A stretch of DNA of 62,358 bases from Gammaproteobacteria bacterium (GCA_030429005.1 JAUIDP010000011.1:1-62358), one strand, 5' to 3'; positions 51,027 through 60,632 are shown, numbered from the stretch's first letter. Numbers and translations are program-made. Notes: generated from the sequence alone by a model not told the origin.

Positions 51027-51968
51027 ATGCGGCTGATTCGTCATATAGGTGACGTCCCACACGCGGAGATTGCTTCTGGGACCGTCGTGACGATTGGCGC
51101 ATTCGACGGTTTGCACCTGGGTCACGAGCAGTTGCTGCATGAGGTTCGGGCGATTGCCGATGCGCATGACTTGCCGACCCTGGTGATGAGCTTCGAGCCG
51201 ACACCGCGGGAGTTCTTTGCCTCAGAACGTCCACCAGCGCGGCTAATGCGCTTCCGGGAAAAGTTTGATGCCCTCGCTGCGCACGGGATCGACTACTTCT
51301 ACTGTCCGCGTTTCAATGCGGCAATGCGCGATATTTCAGCGTCAGATTTCATTCGACGCGTCCTTGTACACGGTCTGCACACACGACACATTGTCGTTGG
51401 CGATGATTTTCATTTTGCGCGCAATCGAGAAGGCCGAATAGACCAGCTGCGCGCCTGCGGGCCAGCGCTGGGTATGCAAGTAGCATTCGTACCGAGCCAG
51501 GTTGTCAACGGTATCCGCGTCAGCAGTACCGCAATCCGCAAGGCGCTCTGGGACGGCGACCTGGACACAGCAAGTGCGTTACTGGGGCGTCACTACAGCA
51601 TGTCGGGCACGGTGGTGAAAGGCGAAAAGCTTGGGCGAACATTGGGATTCCCGACCGCAAACGTCGACACGCGCCGGCGGCAGACTGCTGTGACCGGCAT
51701 ATTCGCTGTCCGCGTACATGGTCTCGGCGAATTGCCTCGCGGGGGTGTCGCCAGTCTTGGTACACGCCCAACTTTTGACGGCACCAAGCCGTTGCTTGAA
51801 GTGCACCTGTTCGATTTCGACGAGGATATCTACGGGCGCTATATCCGGATCGACTTCATCGCACGCCTGCGTAATGAGATCAAGTACGAAAACGTCAGCG
51901 AGCTGGTTGCACAGATGCACAAGGATGCCGACAATGCAAAATCAATTCTTGCCGCAAAAGCGGGCTGA
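51027..51968 (+). CDS. ribF: Bifunctional riboflavin kinase/FAD synthetase
   Basis: 313 residues. The N-terminal nucleotidyltransferase has GAFDGLHLGHEQLL near 28-41 and SSTAIRKALWDGDL near 172. The C-terminal flavokinase has GRTLGFPTANVDTR and the GVASLGTRPTFDG signature. It makes FMN and FAD, which matters here because of the many flavoproteins in the window. Located between murJ and lspA. Confidence 0.95.
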   Translation: MRLIRHIGDVPHAEIASGTVVTIGAFDGLHLGHEQLLHEVRAIADAHDLPTLVMSFEPTPREFFASERPPARLMRFREKFDALAAHGIDYFYCPRFNAAMRDISASDFIRRVLVHGLHTRHIVVGDDFHFARNREGRIDQLRACGPALGMQVAFVPSQVVNGIRVSSTAIRKALWDGDLDTASALLGRHYSMSGTVVKGEKLGRTLGFPTANVDTRRRQTAVTGIFAVRVHGLGELPRGGVASLGTRPTFDGTKPLLEVHLFDFDEDIYGRYIRIDFIARLRNEIKYENVSELVAQMHKDADNAKSILAAKAG

Positions 51969-51979
51969 AAGGAAGCGGA

Positions 51980-52492
51980 ATGACGCAATTTGAAGACAGC
52001 GGGGTTCGGCGGTTCGTCGCATGGATCTGCGTGTCGATATTGATCGTCGCTGCGGACCAGGCGACCAAGTGGGCAATTGTCGAGTGGGTACCCCTGTACG
52101 ACAAAGTACCGATCAACTCGTTCCTGAATATAACGCATCAGCGAAATACCGGCGCCGCTTTCAGCTTTCTCGCGGACCAGTCCGGCTGGCAGCGATGGTT
52201 CTTCGTTGTGCTGGCCAGTGTCGTCAGCCTGTTCATCATAGGCTGGCTGTGGAAAATTCGACGCAGTGGCCCGTTCCTGCTGGTCGCCGGTTTGTCGCTG
52301 GTACTGGGCGGAGCGGCGGGAAACCTGGTTGACCGCGCTGCGCTTGGATATGTAACAGACTTCATTCAGGTCTGGTTCGGCGACTGGGCTTTCCCTTCCT
52401 TCAACGTTGCGGACTCGGCGATCAGCGTGGGGGCGGTATTCCTTGTACTCGACGCGTTCTTCGGCAAGCAGGAGAAAACGGCAAGCGAATAA
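51980..52492 (+). CDS. lspA: Signal peptidase II
   Basis: 170 residues with four helices. VAADQATKWAIVEW near 26-39 holds the first catalytic Asp, the NTGAAFSFL block near 56-64 is the family motif, and FNVADSAISVGAVFLV near 142-157 has the second catalytic Asp. GGAAGNLVDRAALGYVTDFI is also present. It matures the lipoproteins predicted elsewhere in the window. It lies directly after ribF with no ileS between. Confidence 0.95.
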   Translation: MTQFEDSGVRRFVAWICVSILIVAADQATKWAIVEWVPLYDKVPINSFLNITHQRNTGAAFSFLADQSGWQRWFFVVLASVVSLFIIGWLWKIRRSGPFLLVAGLSLVLGGAAGNLVDRAALGYVTDFIQVWFGDWAFPSFNVADSAISVGAVFLVLDAFFGKQEKTASE

Positions 52493-52510
52493 ACGGCTGC
52501 CCGGAACGGC

Positions 52511-52954
52511 CTAGCGCTGGTCCGTCCAGCAATTGCCCAAGGTTCCGCTTGATGTCTTGTTTCCGCGCCCGTCAATCGTGAAGGTGGTGCATCGATCGCG
52601 CTCGGTGCCGCCGTGATTATACGTTGCAACGGCGGTGTAGTTCGATGCATCTGGAGCTGCAATGGCGATCGTGTAATTGCCGCTTTCGGTCACTAACGGA
52701 TCGGCATAGCCAAGGTCGGCGAGGCTGCCAAAGCGGTTCGCATTCAGGTAGAAGCGCTCCTGGTTGGACGCAATCTCCAGCAGGAGCGACTTGGCCTCAG
52801 TGCGCTTGGCGCGAGCCGTAAACTCCTGGTAGTTCGGAAAGGCGACTGCTGTGAGAATGCCGAGGATTACGACGACGATCATTAACTCCATCAGCGTTAC
52901 GCCGCGCATTTTGCACGGGAGTTGTTTCGGTCTGGTCTGGAAGTAAGTCATCAT
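52511..52954 (-). CDS. pilE: Type IV pilin, PilE-like
   Basis: 147 residues. A class III prepilin leader ending G|VTLMELMIVVVILGILTAVA has Gly-1 and Glu at +5, the methylated pilin N-terminal helix. Two Cys near the C-terminus (RCTTF, GNCWTD) can form the D-loop disulphide. Last gene of the minor-pilin cluster, overlapping the pilY1 stop by four bases. Confidence 0.88.
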   Translation of the reverse strand: MMTYFQTRPKQLPCKMRGVTLMELMIVVVILGILTAVAFPNYQEFTARAKRTEAKSLLLEIASNQERFYLNANRFGSLADLGYADPLVTESGNYTIAIAAPDASNYTAVATYNHGGTERDRCTTFTIDGRGNKTSSGTLGNCWTDQR

Positions 52955-55900
52955 TCAATTCCGTCCTGGGTCCAAAGTGTTCGAACAGGGAAGTTGTCAA
53001 ACTCGGGGTCAAAACACTCGACACCGACACAAGCGACCGGTTCGGCATGCGGGCAATCCGCGCCAGTGCAGTAGCCATCTTCGCCCCAGTAACTCGGGAA
53101 CAGGAACACGGGGACCGGCGCGATACCGCCTTGTTCCAGTGTCTTGACCCGGGCTGCATCGATATCCTCAGCCGACTGCGGTACGGTCGCATCGGCTGCC
53201 AGCACCGGGTCGCCGTTTTCGATATCGAGCCGGTACAGGCGGTTGGTACTCAGGCCAGCCTGGCACGGATCGGAGGAGGCAGTCTTGGGTTCGAAGGTTA
53301 CGAAATAGACCGAGTCGTTGAAAGTGCGAGACTGTGCCAACACTTTTTCGGTGGCCGGCAGCGTGAATTTCCAGCCGGGGGCGCTGCCGCCGATTGTCTT
53401 GCCGATCGTACCGGCAACCTCGACCAGGTCGCCATCTTTAACAACCTTGTACTTGTCGTACTGTGCCTGCGTCAGGCGGTTAAAAATATTTGCGTCGCGT
53501 ATTGAGTAGATTCGATCATCCGTATTGTTGTTCAGCGGGTGCGCACGATAGCCACTACCGATGTTGATGGCGAGATAGCGGCGCGCCTGGATCTTGTCTG
53601 TGAAGATCGCGACATCGGGTGTGGAGTAGAAGCGCCGCGTGTCAGCCTCAGTGGGGTTGTCCACGGCCTCGGCGCCGAGGCTGGCGATCACGCCACCGGT
53701 CACGAGCTTGCTCGGAACAGCGCCGTTAAGGATATCGAATCGCCAGACCTGGCCGCCAAGGTCGGCCGCGTACATCCGGTCGGCCAGACCATCGCCGTTC
53801 AGGTCGATAACACGAATCTGGCTGGGAATGGACCGCGTCATGTTCTCGAGTTGCAGGTCGGCATCGTTCTCACGACTGGCTTTCCAGATGAGATCACCGG
53901 TTTCGAGATCCAGCATGACAATCGATGCGCCGTCGGCATCCGGGTCGTCCGGATGTGCCGGCGTATCGTGCACGGTATCGTATCCGCCGCCGATTATCAG
54001 CACCGCTTTTTCGTCGCTGGTTGAATACTGCGAATCGATATCGATGCGCGCTACAGTCGGCGGCGACCAGGACTGCCCGGCTTCCGGCAGTGACTTGATC
54101 CATTTGATTGCCGGCTTTTCGGGGTCTGTTACATCCAGCAAGTAGTAGTTGTCGCCGCCGCGGCGCATGCCAAAAGCAAGGTAGACAAAGTCGACACCGG
54201 CCTCGACGACACCGTCCTTATTGACGTCAGCAACGATCGGAACGATATCTCCGTCGAGCCCGTAGCTTTTGTAGTCAACATTCTCGTTGTAGTACAGCTC
54301 GACAAGGCGGGTCAGCATTTCCTGCGGGATGAACGCCCACAATTCCTCGCCGGTATTCGCATCGAATGCATGCAGGTAACCGTCGTTGGTTGCGGCGAAC
54401 AGGACAATGTCTTCGGTACCATCTTCGCGCGGATATACGACAGTTGCGGGCTGTGCGTGCAGTGTGTCACCCATCATGTCGCGTTGGGTTGTATCCGGGT
54501 TGTCGTCGTGGTCCTGTGTGTCGGCACCCCGGGCCCAGTCGACCAGCTCGTAGATCGTCGGTTCACCTTCCGCACCAGTCAGTCCCAGGTCTTCGTCCTC
54601 GAACGCGCTGATATTCGACCGGGAGAACGCATTGGCTGGCAGGAGCAAGCTGCCCATCACGTTGTTCGTATAGACCTTGCGTACATCAGGGTGCGGCAAC
54701 TTGTTTGCGGCGCCACCCGTATAGACGTCCGCGCCGTCAGGCTTCGTAACCGGATTCCAGAAGTTGTTGGAGCTGTCCGCAAAATAGCCGGTGTCCGGGT
54801 CCACGGCATTTCTGTCGAAGCGGTCCCGAACTTCGCCCTGGCGTAAGGCATACTTCTTGATATTGCCAGGCCAGCGAACTTCATCGTTTGCGCGGAATAC
54901 CGACACGTACAGATCGTTGAGGTGCTGCGTCCGGTTGAAAGCGTTCACGGCGACCGCAGGAGCCGTAAACGAAACATCGCGCTCGAAAATGTTGGTCACG
55001 ATGTCGGTCAGCGCCGTCGTCAGTGTCTTGACGTCGGACGCTGTGTAATATTCACCACCGGAACGCTCTGCGGTGCTCTTGAGCAGCGGAAAGTCTGCCT
55101 TGAAACCAATCGTATAGGTCGTAACGTACTGGCGGCCCGGCAGGTTCGAATTGATGTCCGTCTTGGACAGGTACTCGGATATGTCATCCAGGCAGGAACC
55201 GTGATTATTTCCGCCATCGCAATAGTTGCGCCCCATGGCCGCCTGGTAGCCGGGTAGCTGCGGTGTCCTGCTGTAGGCGCCGGTATCTCTGGTCGGTTCG
55301 CCGTCCGTGAGCAACACGATGTAATTCTTGGAGCACGCGTAATCGACCGGGCGCTTGTAGTACGAAGAACCGGATGAAACCAGCGCGTCGTCGTCGGTAT
55401 CATTCTTGCCGCCATAGTAGCGAGTCATGCCCTGCCAATAGCGGGCTGCTTCATACAAGGTTTCCGACAGCGGGGTCCATGTGTCCGCCGGCAGGTTTGC
55501 GACAATGCTGTTCGCTTCGCTACGGTGATTGTCCAGGTCTTTCAGTCCATGGATGACCGGTCCACCTTCTTCAAAGTTGAAGCGCATGAAGCCGACATTC
55601 ACATCGTTGATCGAGTCGAGAACATTGCGCGTCACCGCCTTGACGATGTCCGTCCGGCGCATCGACGTTGACGGCGGGTTGTAGTACCAGTTCAGGTAGT
55701 TGCTGTCGAACACGGTAAATTGTTTGTTGATCGGGTTGCTCGTCCAGTCAACCTCGCGGGCCGGATTATTGCTGTAACGTGACTTGTTGGAGCCCTTGCG
55801 CACATAAACGTCGGGCTGCGGGTCGGAGTTGGAGCCGTGAATGCCAGAATCGTTTTCGCAGTCAACAACGTTACTCTCCAGGTCCTTGTGCAGGTCACGC

Positions 55901-56304
55901 CACTTCCATTTGTTGTTGTACTTGTAATACATGACCATCGTATCGGTATAGGAGCCCGCGGCCCGTGCCTGTGCTACGCCACTACTGCAATAAAACACCG
56001 ATTTCTTAAACTTGTAGTCTCTGCCGCAATTGGGAATTGAGGATGTCGTCGACCAGTAGTACTTGTCGAGATCGCAAGGGCCGCTGTAGGTCTCGCTGGC
56101 ATCATACGGTTCCTGGCTATACTCCTTGGTCGTCATACTTCCGGACGAGTCGAGGACGAACAGGATGTTCGGTTTCGCTGCATCACTCGCTGCCGGAGTT
56201 GATAGCAGCAATTCAACATCGTCGGCCCAGGCCGGCGTTGCAACGGTGAGTGTAAGCAGTAGCCCTGCGAGGCCCCAGGCGGGGCGTTGAAACCTGATGT
56301 CCAT
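52951..56304 (-). CDS. pilY1: Type IV pilus tip adhesin PilY1
   Basis: 1117 residues. An N-terminal signal peptide (GLLLTLTVATPAWA, ending near residue 27) is followed by a von Willebrand A-type domain with the MIDAS motif DSSGS (NILFVLDSSGSMTTKE near 44-59). A C-terminal beta-propeller carries Ca-binding loops such as DVNKDGVVEAGVD and DLNGDGLAD. AAGGA-type ribosome binding site AAAGGAT before ATG 56304. It caps the pilus and primes assembly with the minor pilins upstream. Confidence 0.92.
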   Translation of the reverse strand: MDIRFQRPAWGLAGLLLTLTVATPAWADDVELLLSTPAASDAAKPNILFVLDSSGSMTTKEYSQEPYDASETYSGPCDLDKYYWSTTSSIPNCGRDYKFKKSVFYCSSGVAQARAAGSYTDTMVMYYKYNNKWKWRDLHKDLESNVVDCENDSGIHGSNSDPQPDVYVRKGSNKSRYSNNPAREVDWTSNPINKQFTVFDSNYLNWYYNPPSTSMRRTDIVKAVTRNVLDSINDVNVGFMRFNFEEGGPVIHGLKDLDNHRSEANSIVANLPADTWTPLSETLYEAARYWQGMTRYYGGKNDTDDDALVSSGSSYYKRPVDYACSKNYIVLLTDGEPTRDTGAYSRTPQLPGYQAAMGRNYCDGGNNHGSCLDDISEYLSKTDINSNLPGRQYVTTYTIGFKADFPLLKSTAERSGGEYYTASDVKTLTTALTDIVTNIFERDVSFTAPAVAVNAFNRTQHLNDLYVSVFRANDEVRWPGNIKKYALRQGEVRDRFDRNAVDPDTGYFADSSNNFWNPVTKPDGADVYTGGAANKLPHPDVRKVYTNNVMGSLLLPANAFSRSNISAFEDEDLGLTGAEGEPTIYELVDWARGADTQDHDDNPDTTQRDMMGDTLHAQPATVVYPREDGTEDIVLFAATNDGYLHAFDANTGEELWAFIPQEMLTRLVELYYNENVDYKSYGLDGDIVPIVADVNKDGVVEAGVDFVYLAFGMRRGGDNYYLLDVTDPEKPAIKWIKSLPEAGQSWSPPTVARIDIDSQYSTSDEKAVLIIGGGYDTVHDTPAHPDDPDADGASIVMLDLETGDLIWKASRENDADLQLENMTRSIPSQIRVIDLNGDGLADRMYAADLGGQVWRFDILNGAVPSKLVTGGVIASLGAEAVDNPTEADTRRFYSTPDVAIFTDKIQARRYLAINIGSGYRAHPLNNNTDDRIYSIRDANIFNRLTQAQYDKYKVVKDGDLVEVAGTIGKTIGGSAPGWKFTLPATEKVLAQSRTFNDSVYFVTFEPKTASSDPCQAGLSTNRLYRLDIENGDPVLAADATVPQSAEDIDAARVKTLEQGGIAPVPVFLFPSYWGEDGYCTGADCPHAEPVACVGVECFDPEFDNFPVRTLWTQDGIE

Positions 56305-56368
56305 ATTCGCGATCCTTTAAAATGTCTTTCCGTGACTCGATCGTGTTGTCGTCACTTGCCGGGGCGTG

Positions 56369-56722
56369 CTAGAGCGCAAGCCTGATATTCGTTACGGTGC
56401 CCGCCTTCAGGTCCACGCTGACCAGCGCGAAGTGGTCGTGTGAATTCGAAACCTGCGCATACGAGAGGCGAAACTCACTAAACTTGACGTTCTGGCCGTT
56501 CACGGTGAAAGTCGTCGCGGCTGTGAGGCGCGCCCGATCGTATTCCTTGTCACATTCTTCCGAACAGCCCCGATAGGTCATCATTCCATTGATCGAGCCC
56601 GGCAGGATTATGTTTGCTGGTGTGAGTTCGACTGCTTCGACCAGTGTGACCAGTTCTGCGCTGGCAGAAACCGGTGCGTAGCTCACTAGCGCGATCAGTC
56701 CCAAGAGTTTTCGTAGTTGCAT
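56369..56722 (-). CDS. Small secreted protein inserted in the pilin cluster
   Basis: 117 residues from ATG 56722, with GGAG seven bases upstream; ATG 56728 adds two. A signal peptide (LRKLLGLIALVSYAPVSASA) precedes a ~95-residue mature domain with a Cys pair (GCSEECDKEYD). It sits between pilX and pilY1, where most clusters have no extra gene, so it may be a periplasmic or pilus-tip accessory. No family recognised. Confidence 0.7.
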   Translation of the reverse strand: MQLRKLLGLIALVSYAPVSASAELVTLVEAVELTPANIILPGSINGMMTYRGCSEECDKEYDRARLTAATTFTVNGQNVKFSEFRLSYAQVSNSHDHFALVSVDLKAGTVTNIRLAL

Positions 56723-56783
56723 TTTCATTCTCCAAAATTCTGTCTTGCGGGCAGCTTTTTCACTGGTGACTGCCGGCTACTGC

Positions 56784-57251
56784 TTACAGCGACGGTGATT
56801 CCGGGCCTACGACGTAGAACGCCTGCGTGTGTACTGCGCCCGCGTCCCGGTCCGATGTTGAGGTTGGGTCGCGACGTGACTCCGCCGTTGCCGTGCCAAT
56901 AAAGTGGTACGCGGAAACACCGCTGCCGGCCCCAAGGCTGAAGGCCTTGTCCGGGACGATTGACCAGTCTTCGTACTGCACCTGAGCCTGCACGCTGTCG
57001 TGCGAAGAGATAGTCTTCGACACAGGATCAGAGCCGCTTGTGTCGAACGAGCCCGCGCTCAGGATGGTTTCCAGGCCGGTTTCAGCGGCCTGAAAGGCGA
57101 ACTCGTAGTTCTGGTCGTTGCGCGCAAGCGCGAGCTCCGTGATCGCGGTATTCATTCCGGAAATCGCAAGTACCGTGATGACGACCAGCAGAATCAGGCC
57201 GACGACCAGTGCCGCACCTTGTTGATTGCTATGTAAGTCTGTTCTCTTCAT
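56784..57251 (-). CDS. pilX: Minor pilin-cluster protein PilX
   Basis: 155 residues. The N-terminus MKRTDLHSNQQGAALVVGLI has the Q-Q-G-A-A-L-V pattern of PilX (leader then a membrane helix LLVVITVLAISGMNTAI) and lacks the Glu+5 of major pilins. Mature domain mixed alpha/beta. It follows pilW by 12 bp. Confidence 0.85.
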   Translation of the reverse strand: MKRTDLHSNQQGAALVVGLILLVVITVLAISGMNTAITELALARNDQNYEFAFQAAETGLETILSAGSFDTSGSDPVSKTISSHDSVQAQVQYEDWSIVPDKAFSLGAGSGVSAYHFIGTATAESRRDPTSTSDRDAGAVHTQAFYVVGPESPSL

Positions 57252-57263
57252 TGCTTGCGCTCC

Positions 57264-58277
57264 TCAGGTGCGTGCGTTTCTCAGGAGAATTGTTTTCGAA
57301 ACCAGCATGCGTCGAAAATTGTCGTCAAAAGTGCCGAGGTCGACGTCGCCGAGCTCGTAGTCAGTTGGGTCCACTATGCCGTTCTCCGGGCTGACACCGC
57401 GGACCAGCAGCCAGATTCGTGCTGTGATGACGCGCGCCCCCGGCACGTAGTTGACGGCGTCGTTCGGGTCATACACACCTTCACCGGGGTTGACGTAACG
57501 ATCGACCGTATTGTCTTCGTCTACATCAATGCCGAGTTGAATCTGGATGTTCTGCACGCCCGGGGCGATCTCCTCGTCGACAATCGATGGTGCACCGCCG
57601 ATCGAGGTCAGGCGCTTGCGACGCAGCGTCGGTACACCCGGCACGAGTGCCGAATCACTGGCAACGTAGTAGGAGTTGACGACGAGGTTGTGTGTTGTCG
57701 ATGCCGGCTGCCCTGTATTCGGGTTTATCGCAGTGCTGAACGTTGCTGGTGGAACTGAAGAACTGAATATCTCGCCCTGGATACGAGTCGTCTGGATTTG
57801 CAGGCGCGCATCGTCAATGGGAACAGGTGCTACCGTCGCACGGCGTACCGTAACAATGTCCGAGTTGGCCTGGGCGGCGGGTTGGGGCAGACACGGGAAG
57901 GTGTACTGGTTGTTCTCGCCGTCCACGGCCAGCGCAACATCGAGTGCCCAGCCATCACCACAGACATCAGGCTCCGGCAGGTCGTTGGGATTGCGGTCGC
58001 CAAGAATCGAGCGACCTTCGATCGACAGGGCGCGACTGCTGCGGCCCCAGTTGCTGGCCATTCGCATGTCATTCTCGATCGTGTCCAGGGCAAACTGTGC
58101 CGTCTCCTGGACCCGCGCGATCGACTCATTAACGACAAAGGCCTGGCGGCTCTGGTTATATATCTGTACCGCGCCAATCATCAGGAAGGAACCGATCGCA
58201 ACGGCTACCATCAACTCGACCATCGTCAATCCGGTCTGTGCGTTTCTGCGCTTTGATTTCACTTGCAGCATGCTCAT
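57264..58277 (-). CDS. pilW: Minor pilin PilW
   Basis: 337 residues from ATG 58277; the longer frame to 58688 overlaps pilV and is rejected. A leader ends in QTG|LTMVELMVAVAIGSFLMIGA, with Gly-1 and Glu+5. The large mature domain is typical of PilW. Starts 5 bp after the pilV stop. Confidence 0.87.
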   Translation of the reverse strand: MSMLQVKSKRRNAQTGLTMVELMVAVAIGSFLMIGAVQIYNQSRQAFVVNESIARVQETAQFALDTIENDMRMASNWGRSSRALSIEGRSILGDRNPNDLPEPDVCGDGWALDVALAVDGENNQYTFPCLPQPAAQANSDIVTVRRATVAPVPIDDARLQIQTTRIQGEIFSSSVPPATFSTAINPNTGQPASTTHNLVVNSYYVASDSALVPGVPTLRRKRLTSIGGAPSIVDEEIAPGVQNIQIQLGIDVDEDNTVDRYVNPGEGVYDPNDAVNYVPGARVITARIWLLVRGVSPENGIVDPTDYELGDVDLGTFDDNFRRMLVSKTILLRNART

Positions 58278-58281
58278 CGCC

Positions 58282-58749
58282 CTAGTTCGGGAGTACCGGA
58301 ATCGTGATCGAGTACTCAGGTTGTACGTTGGCTCCCGGTTCCGACCATGTGATTGCGATTGTGTAAGTCGGCGGGTTGCCACTGTCGTCAAAAGTAACGC
58401 CCACTTCTCCGGCGGGAAGGGAGTTGGCAGCCTGCTGCTGCCACAGCAGGATGTCGTGCCCGGCCATCGCGACTTCATCGCAGTCAGCAACGCCGGATAC
58501 GCAACTCCCGTCCAGGCCAGGGCCTTCATAAGCAACCCCGGCTCGTGGATTCGCGCGAATCCGATCGGCCACATCACCGGCCAGTGTGACCGCGTGGTGG
58601 CGCAGCATCGATGTGCGGCCGGCCTGCATGCTTTGTACGTAGAGGCCGGCAATACCCAGCATGCCAACCGACATGATGACCAGCGCAATCAGCACTTCGA
58701 CCAGTGAGAATCCGCGTTGCTTCATCCTGTTTTCCAGCGTTGCATGCAT
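58282..58749 (-). CDS. pilV: Minor pilin PilV
   Basis: 155 residues from ATG 58749, nine bases after AAGGA; ATG 58725 is an alternative start. Leader KQRG|FSLVEVLIALVIMSVGML, as in PilV. A Cys pair (SCVSGVADCDE) lies in the mature domain. Between the fimT-like genes and pilW. Confidence 0.87.
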   Translation of the reverse strand: MHATLENRMKQRGFSLVEVLIALVIMSVGMLGIAGLYVQSMQAGRTSMLRHHAVTLAGDVADRIRANPRAGVAYEGPGLDGSCVSGVADCDEVAMAGHDILLWQQQAANSLPAGEVGVTFDDSGNPPTYTIAITWSEPGANVQPEYSITIPVLPN

Positions 58750-58776
58750 ATCGTCTATTCCTTGCAGATGCCTAAA

Positions 58777-59382
58777 TCAGTCGCAGGTCTTGTTCATCAG
58801 CGTCAGTGCGTCGCTGACCATTTTGTGGTCGCGCAGTACACTTGCTCTGCCCAACGGTGTGGCGACAAACAGCCGGCCGGCAGATGTGTCGGCTGAGGTT
58901 TCGACGACGCCGCGGTCGTCGCAGATGATGACTTGCGATAACGCCGTAGCGCCACCGACGTTGCCACGGCCGAGGCCGGTCGATGCGAAACTGAAGTAGG
59001 TGGCGTCATTGGCGACGTTGATCGTGACGCCTTCGGGCACGGCCGGGTGGGCGCGCAAGACCGCTTCCCCGGCGCCAGCGCGGGCGATGTCGCCGTTCAG
59101 GTCCGCAAAGACGATGAACCCTTCATCCCAGTCACCCTGGCAGTCGGCATCGTCATCCATCGAGTTGTCACTGGCACAGATTGTGACGGTGCCCTTTGAC
59201 CGGGCCGCTTCACTGCGCGCAACCTGGAACGCAGCATGGATGTCATTCGCCGCGGTCGTGATACGACTGTTGCGGGTGAATTCCGTCAGGTTCGGGATGC
59301 CCATGGTCAGGACCACGCCGACGATCAACAGGGTGATCATCAGTTCGTAGAGCGTAAATCCGTTTTCGCTGCGATTTTTCAT
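58777..59382 (-). CDS. fimT: FimT/GspH-like pseudopilin
   Basis: 201 residues from ATG 59382. Leader NRSENG|FTLYELMITLLIVGVVL with Glu+5, followed by GIPNLTEFTRNSRITTAAND and the ARSEAARSKGTVTIC stretch common to FimT/GspH proteins. Probably a minor pilin priming pilus assembly. Second of two such genes. Confidence 0.85.
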   Translation of the reverse strand: MKNRSENGFTLYELMITLLIVGVVLTMGIPNLTEFTRNSRITTAANDIHAAFQVARSEAARSKGTVTICASDNSMDDDADCQGDWDEGFIVFADLNGDIARAGAGEAVLRAHPAVPEGVTINVANDATYFSFASTGLGRGNVGGATALSQVIICDDRGVVETSADTSAGRLFVATPLGRASVLRDHKMVSDALTLMNKTCD

Positions 59383-59480
59383 GCAGGCAATATATGATGC
59401 GGGATTGAGCAGTTGGGATTGAGCTGACAAGCGGTCCCTGGAAGGCGACAAGTGGTCGTTTTTGCAGGCACTGACTTAAC

Positions 59481-60014
59481 TTAATCTGTACAGAAATACG
59501 ATTTACCCTGGCGGTTCGTCAGGGCAACCCTCGGCCTGCCGGTGTAGCTGACGACCAGCGCCCTGGCGGCGACACGAGAGCGGCGGTCACAAACCACGAG
59601 CGTGCCGTTGGTCGCACGCTTGACAGTTGCGCGCAAGGTAAAGCCACGGCGGTTTGCTGTTATGCGGACCTCCGGGCTGGCGCGATGAACCTGCAGGACG
59701 GGTTCGCCGATGTCGACCCGGGGCGGTTCGTCGCGGTCGATGTTGTTGAACATGATCCAGCCCGCCGACCAGTCCAGCGTCGCGCTGCAACTACGGCCAT
59801 CGACACTCGGGCAAATGGACACGACGGAGCGACGCATGATGGATTCCTTGCGTGCTGTATGCATGGCATGAAAGAGGGCGTTCACTTCTGTTCGAATTCG
59901 ACCATTTGCGACAGTGCTCGCAAAGGACGAAACGGCCAGTCCGGTGAGCATGGCGATCAGGACCAGGCTCAGCAACAATTCGTACAGTGAAAATCCAGCC
60001 GATGCGTTGCGCAT
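59481..60014 (-). CDS. Second FimT/GspH-like pseudopilin
   Basis: 177 residues from ATG 60014. Leader NASAG|FSLYELLLSLVLIAMLTG with Glu+5, then ARKESIMRRSVVSICPSVDG as in the GspH family. First gene of the pilin cluster, divergent from the Fur-family gene over ~105 bp. It differs clearly from its neighbour, so it is not a recent duplicate. Confidence 0.82.
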   Translation of the reverse strand: MRNASAGFSLYELLLSLVLIAMLTGLAVSSFASTVANGRIRTEVNALFHAMHTARKESIMRRSVVSICPSVDGRSCSATLDWSAGWIMFNNIDRDEPPRVDIGEPVLQVHRASPEVRITANRRGFTLRATVKRATNGTLVVCDRRSRVAARALVVSYTGRPRVALTNRQGKSYFCTD

Positions 60015-60119
60015 GGGGAAACCTCGAAACAAAGATTTCACTGTGGGCCGGCGGGCAGGCCGCTGCAGCAGCCAAATCTCCGCTATACTTCGCAAATTAA
60101 ATTTTTTGAGGTTGGTCAA

Positions 60120-60521
60120 ATGTCGCAGACGGCAACTAAGTCTGTCATCGAAAAGCACGGGATTCTGCCAACGGCACAACGGCTGGAAATCGCCGCCATC
60201 CTGCTCGAGAAGCCGCAACACCTGTCCGCTGACCAGATCATCGATCAGCTGCGTCTTTCCGGTAGCGCTGTTTCCAAGGCCACCGTCTACAACACGCTGA
60301 AGCTGTTCAGCGAGCGTGGGCTGGTGAAGGAGGTCATGGTCGATCCGGTGCGCAAATTCTATGACTCGACGACGCACCCGCATCATCACTTCTACAACGT
60401 CGATACCGGCCAGCTTGCCGATATTCCGGACGACCTGGTCCGGTTCGATTCGTTGCCGGACCTGCCGGAAGGTACGCGCCAGGAAAGCGTCGAAGTCCTG
60501 ATAAAAGTCCGCGACGTGTAG
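60120..60521 (+). CDS. Fur-family transcriptional regulator
   Basis: 133 residues from ATG 60120; GAGG eight bases upstream. N-terminal winged helix (PTAQRLEIAAILLEKPQHLS and SKATVYNTLKLFSERGLVKE), then HPHHHFYNVDTGQLADIP, the metal/haem-sensing loop. It lacks the CxxC zinc pairs of classical Fur, so it is closer to Irr/PerR-like short forms. The target could be iron or oxidative-stress genes. -10-like TATACT at 60084-60089. Confidence 0.85.
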   Translation: MSQTATKSVIEKHGILPTAQRLEIAAILLEKPQHLSADQIIDQLRLSGSAVSKATVYNTLKLFSERGLVKEVMVDPVRKFYDSTTHPHHHFYNVDTGQLADIPDDLVRFDSLPDLPEGTRQESVEVLIKVRDV

Positions 60522-60556
60522 CGAAAACCGAATGGCGACGCTATACTGCGCGCCGC

Positions 60557-60632
60557 GCCGGATTAGCTCAGTTGGTAGAGCACATCATTCGTAATGATGG
60601 GGTCAGGTGTTCGAATCACCTATCCGGCACCA
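60557..60632 (+). tRNA. tRNA-Thr (anticodon CGU)
   Basis: 76 nt with an encoded CCA. Acceptor GCCGGAT pairs with ATCCGGC, D arm GCTC-loop-GAGC, anticodon loop TTCGTAA giving CGU (reads ACG), T loop TTCGAAT. TATACT at 60542-60547 may be its -10. A recombinase gene points at its 3' end, which makes it a likely integration site. Confidence 0.95.

Noticed and set aside
58278-58688. Upstream extension of pilW
   Set aside because: It would overlap pilV in another frame and place 137 residues before the pilin leader peptide.
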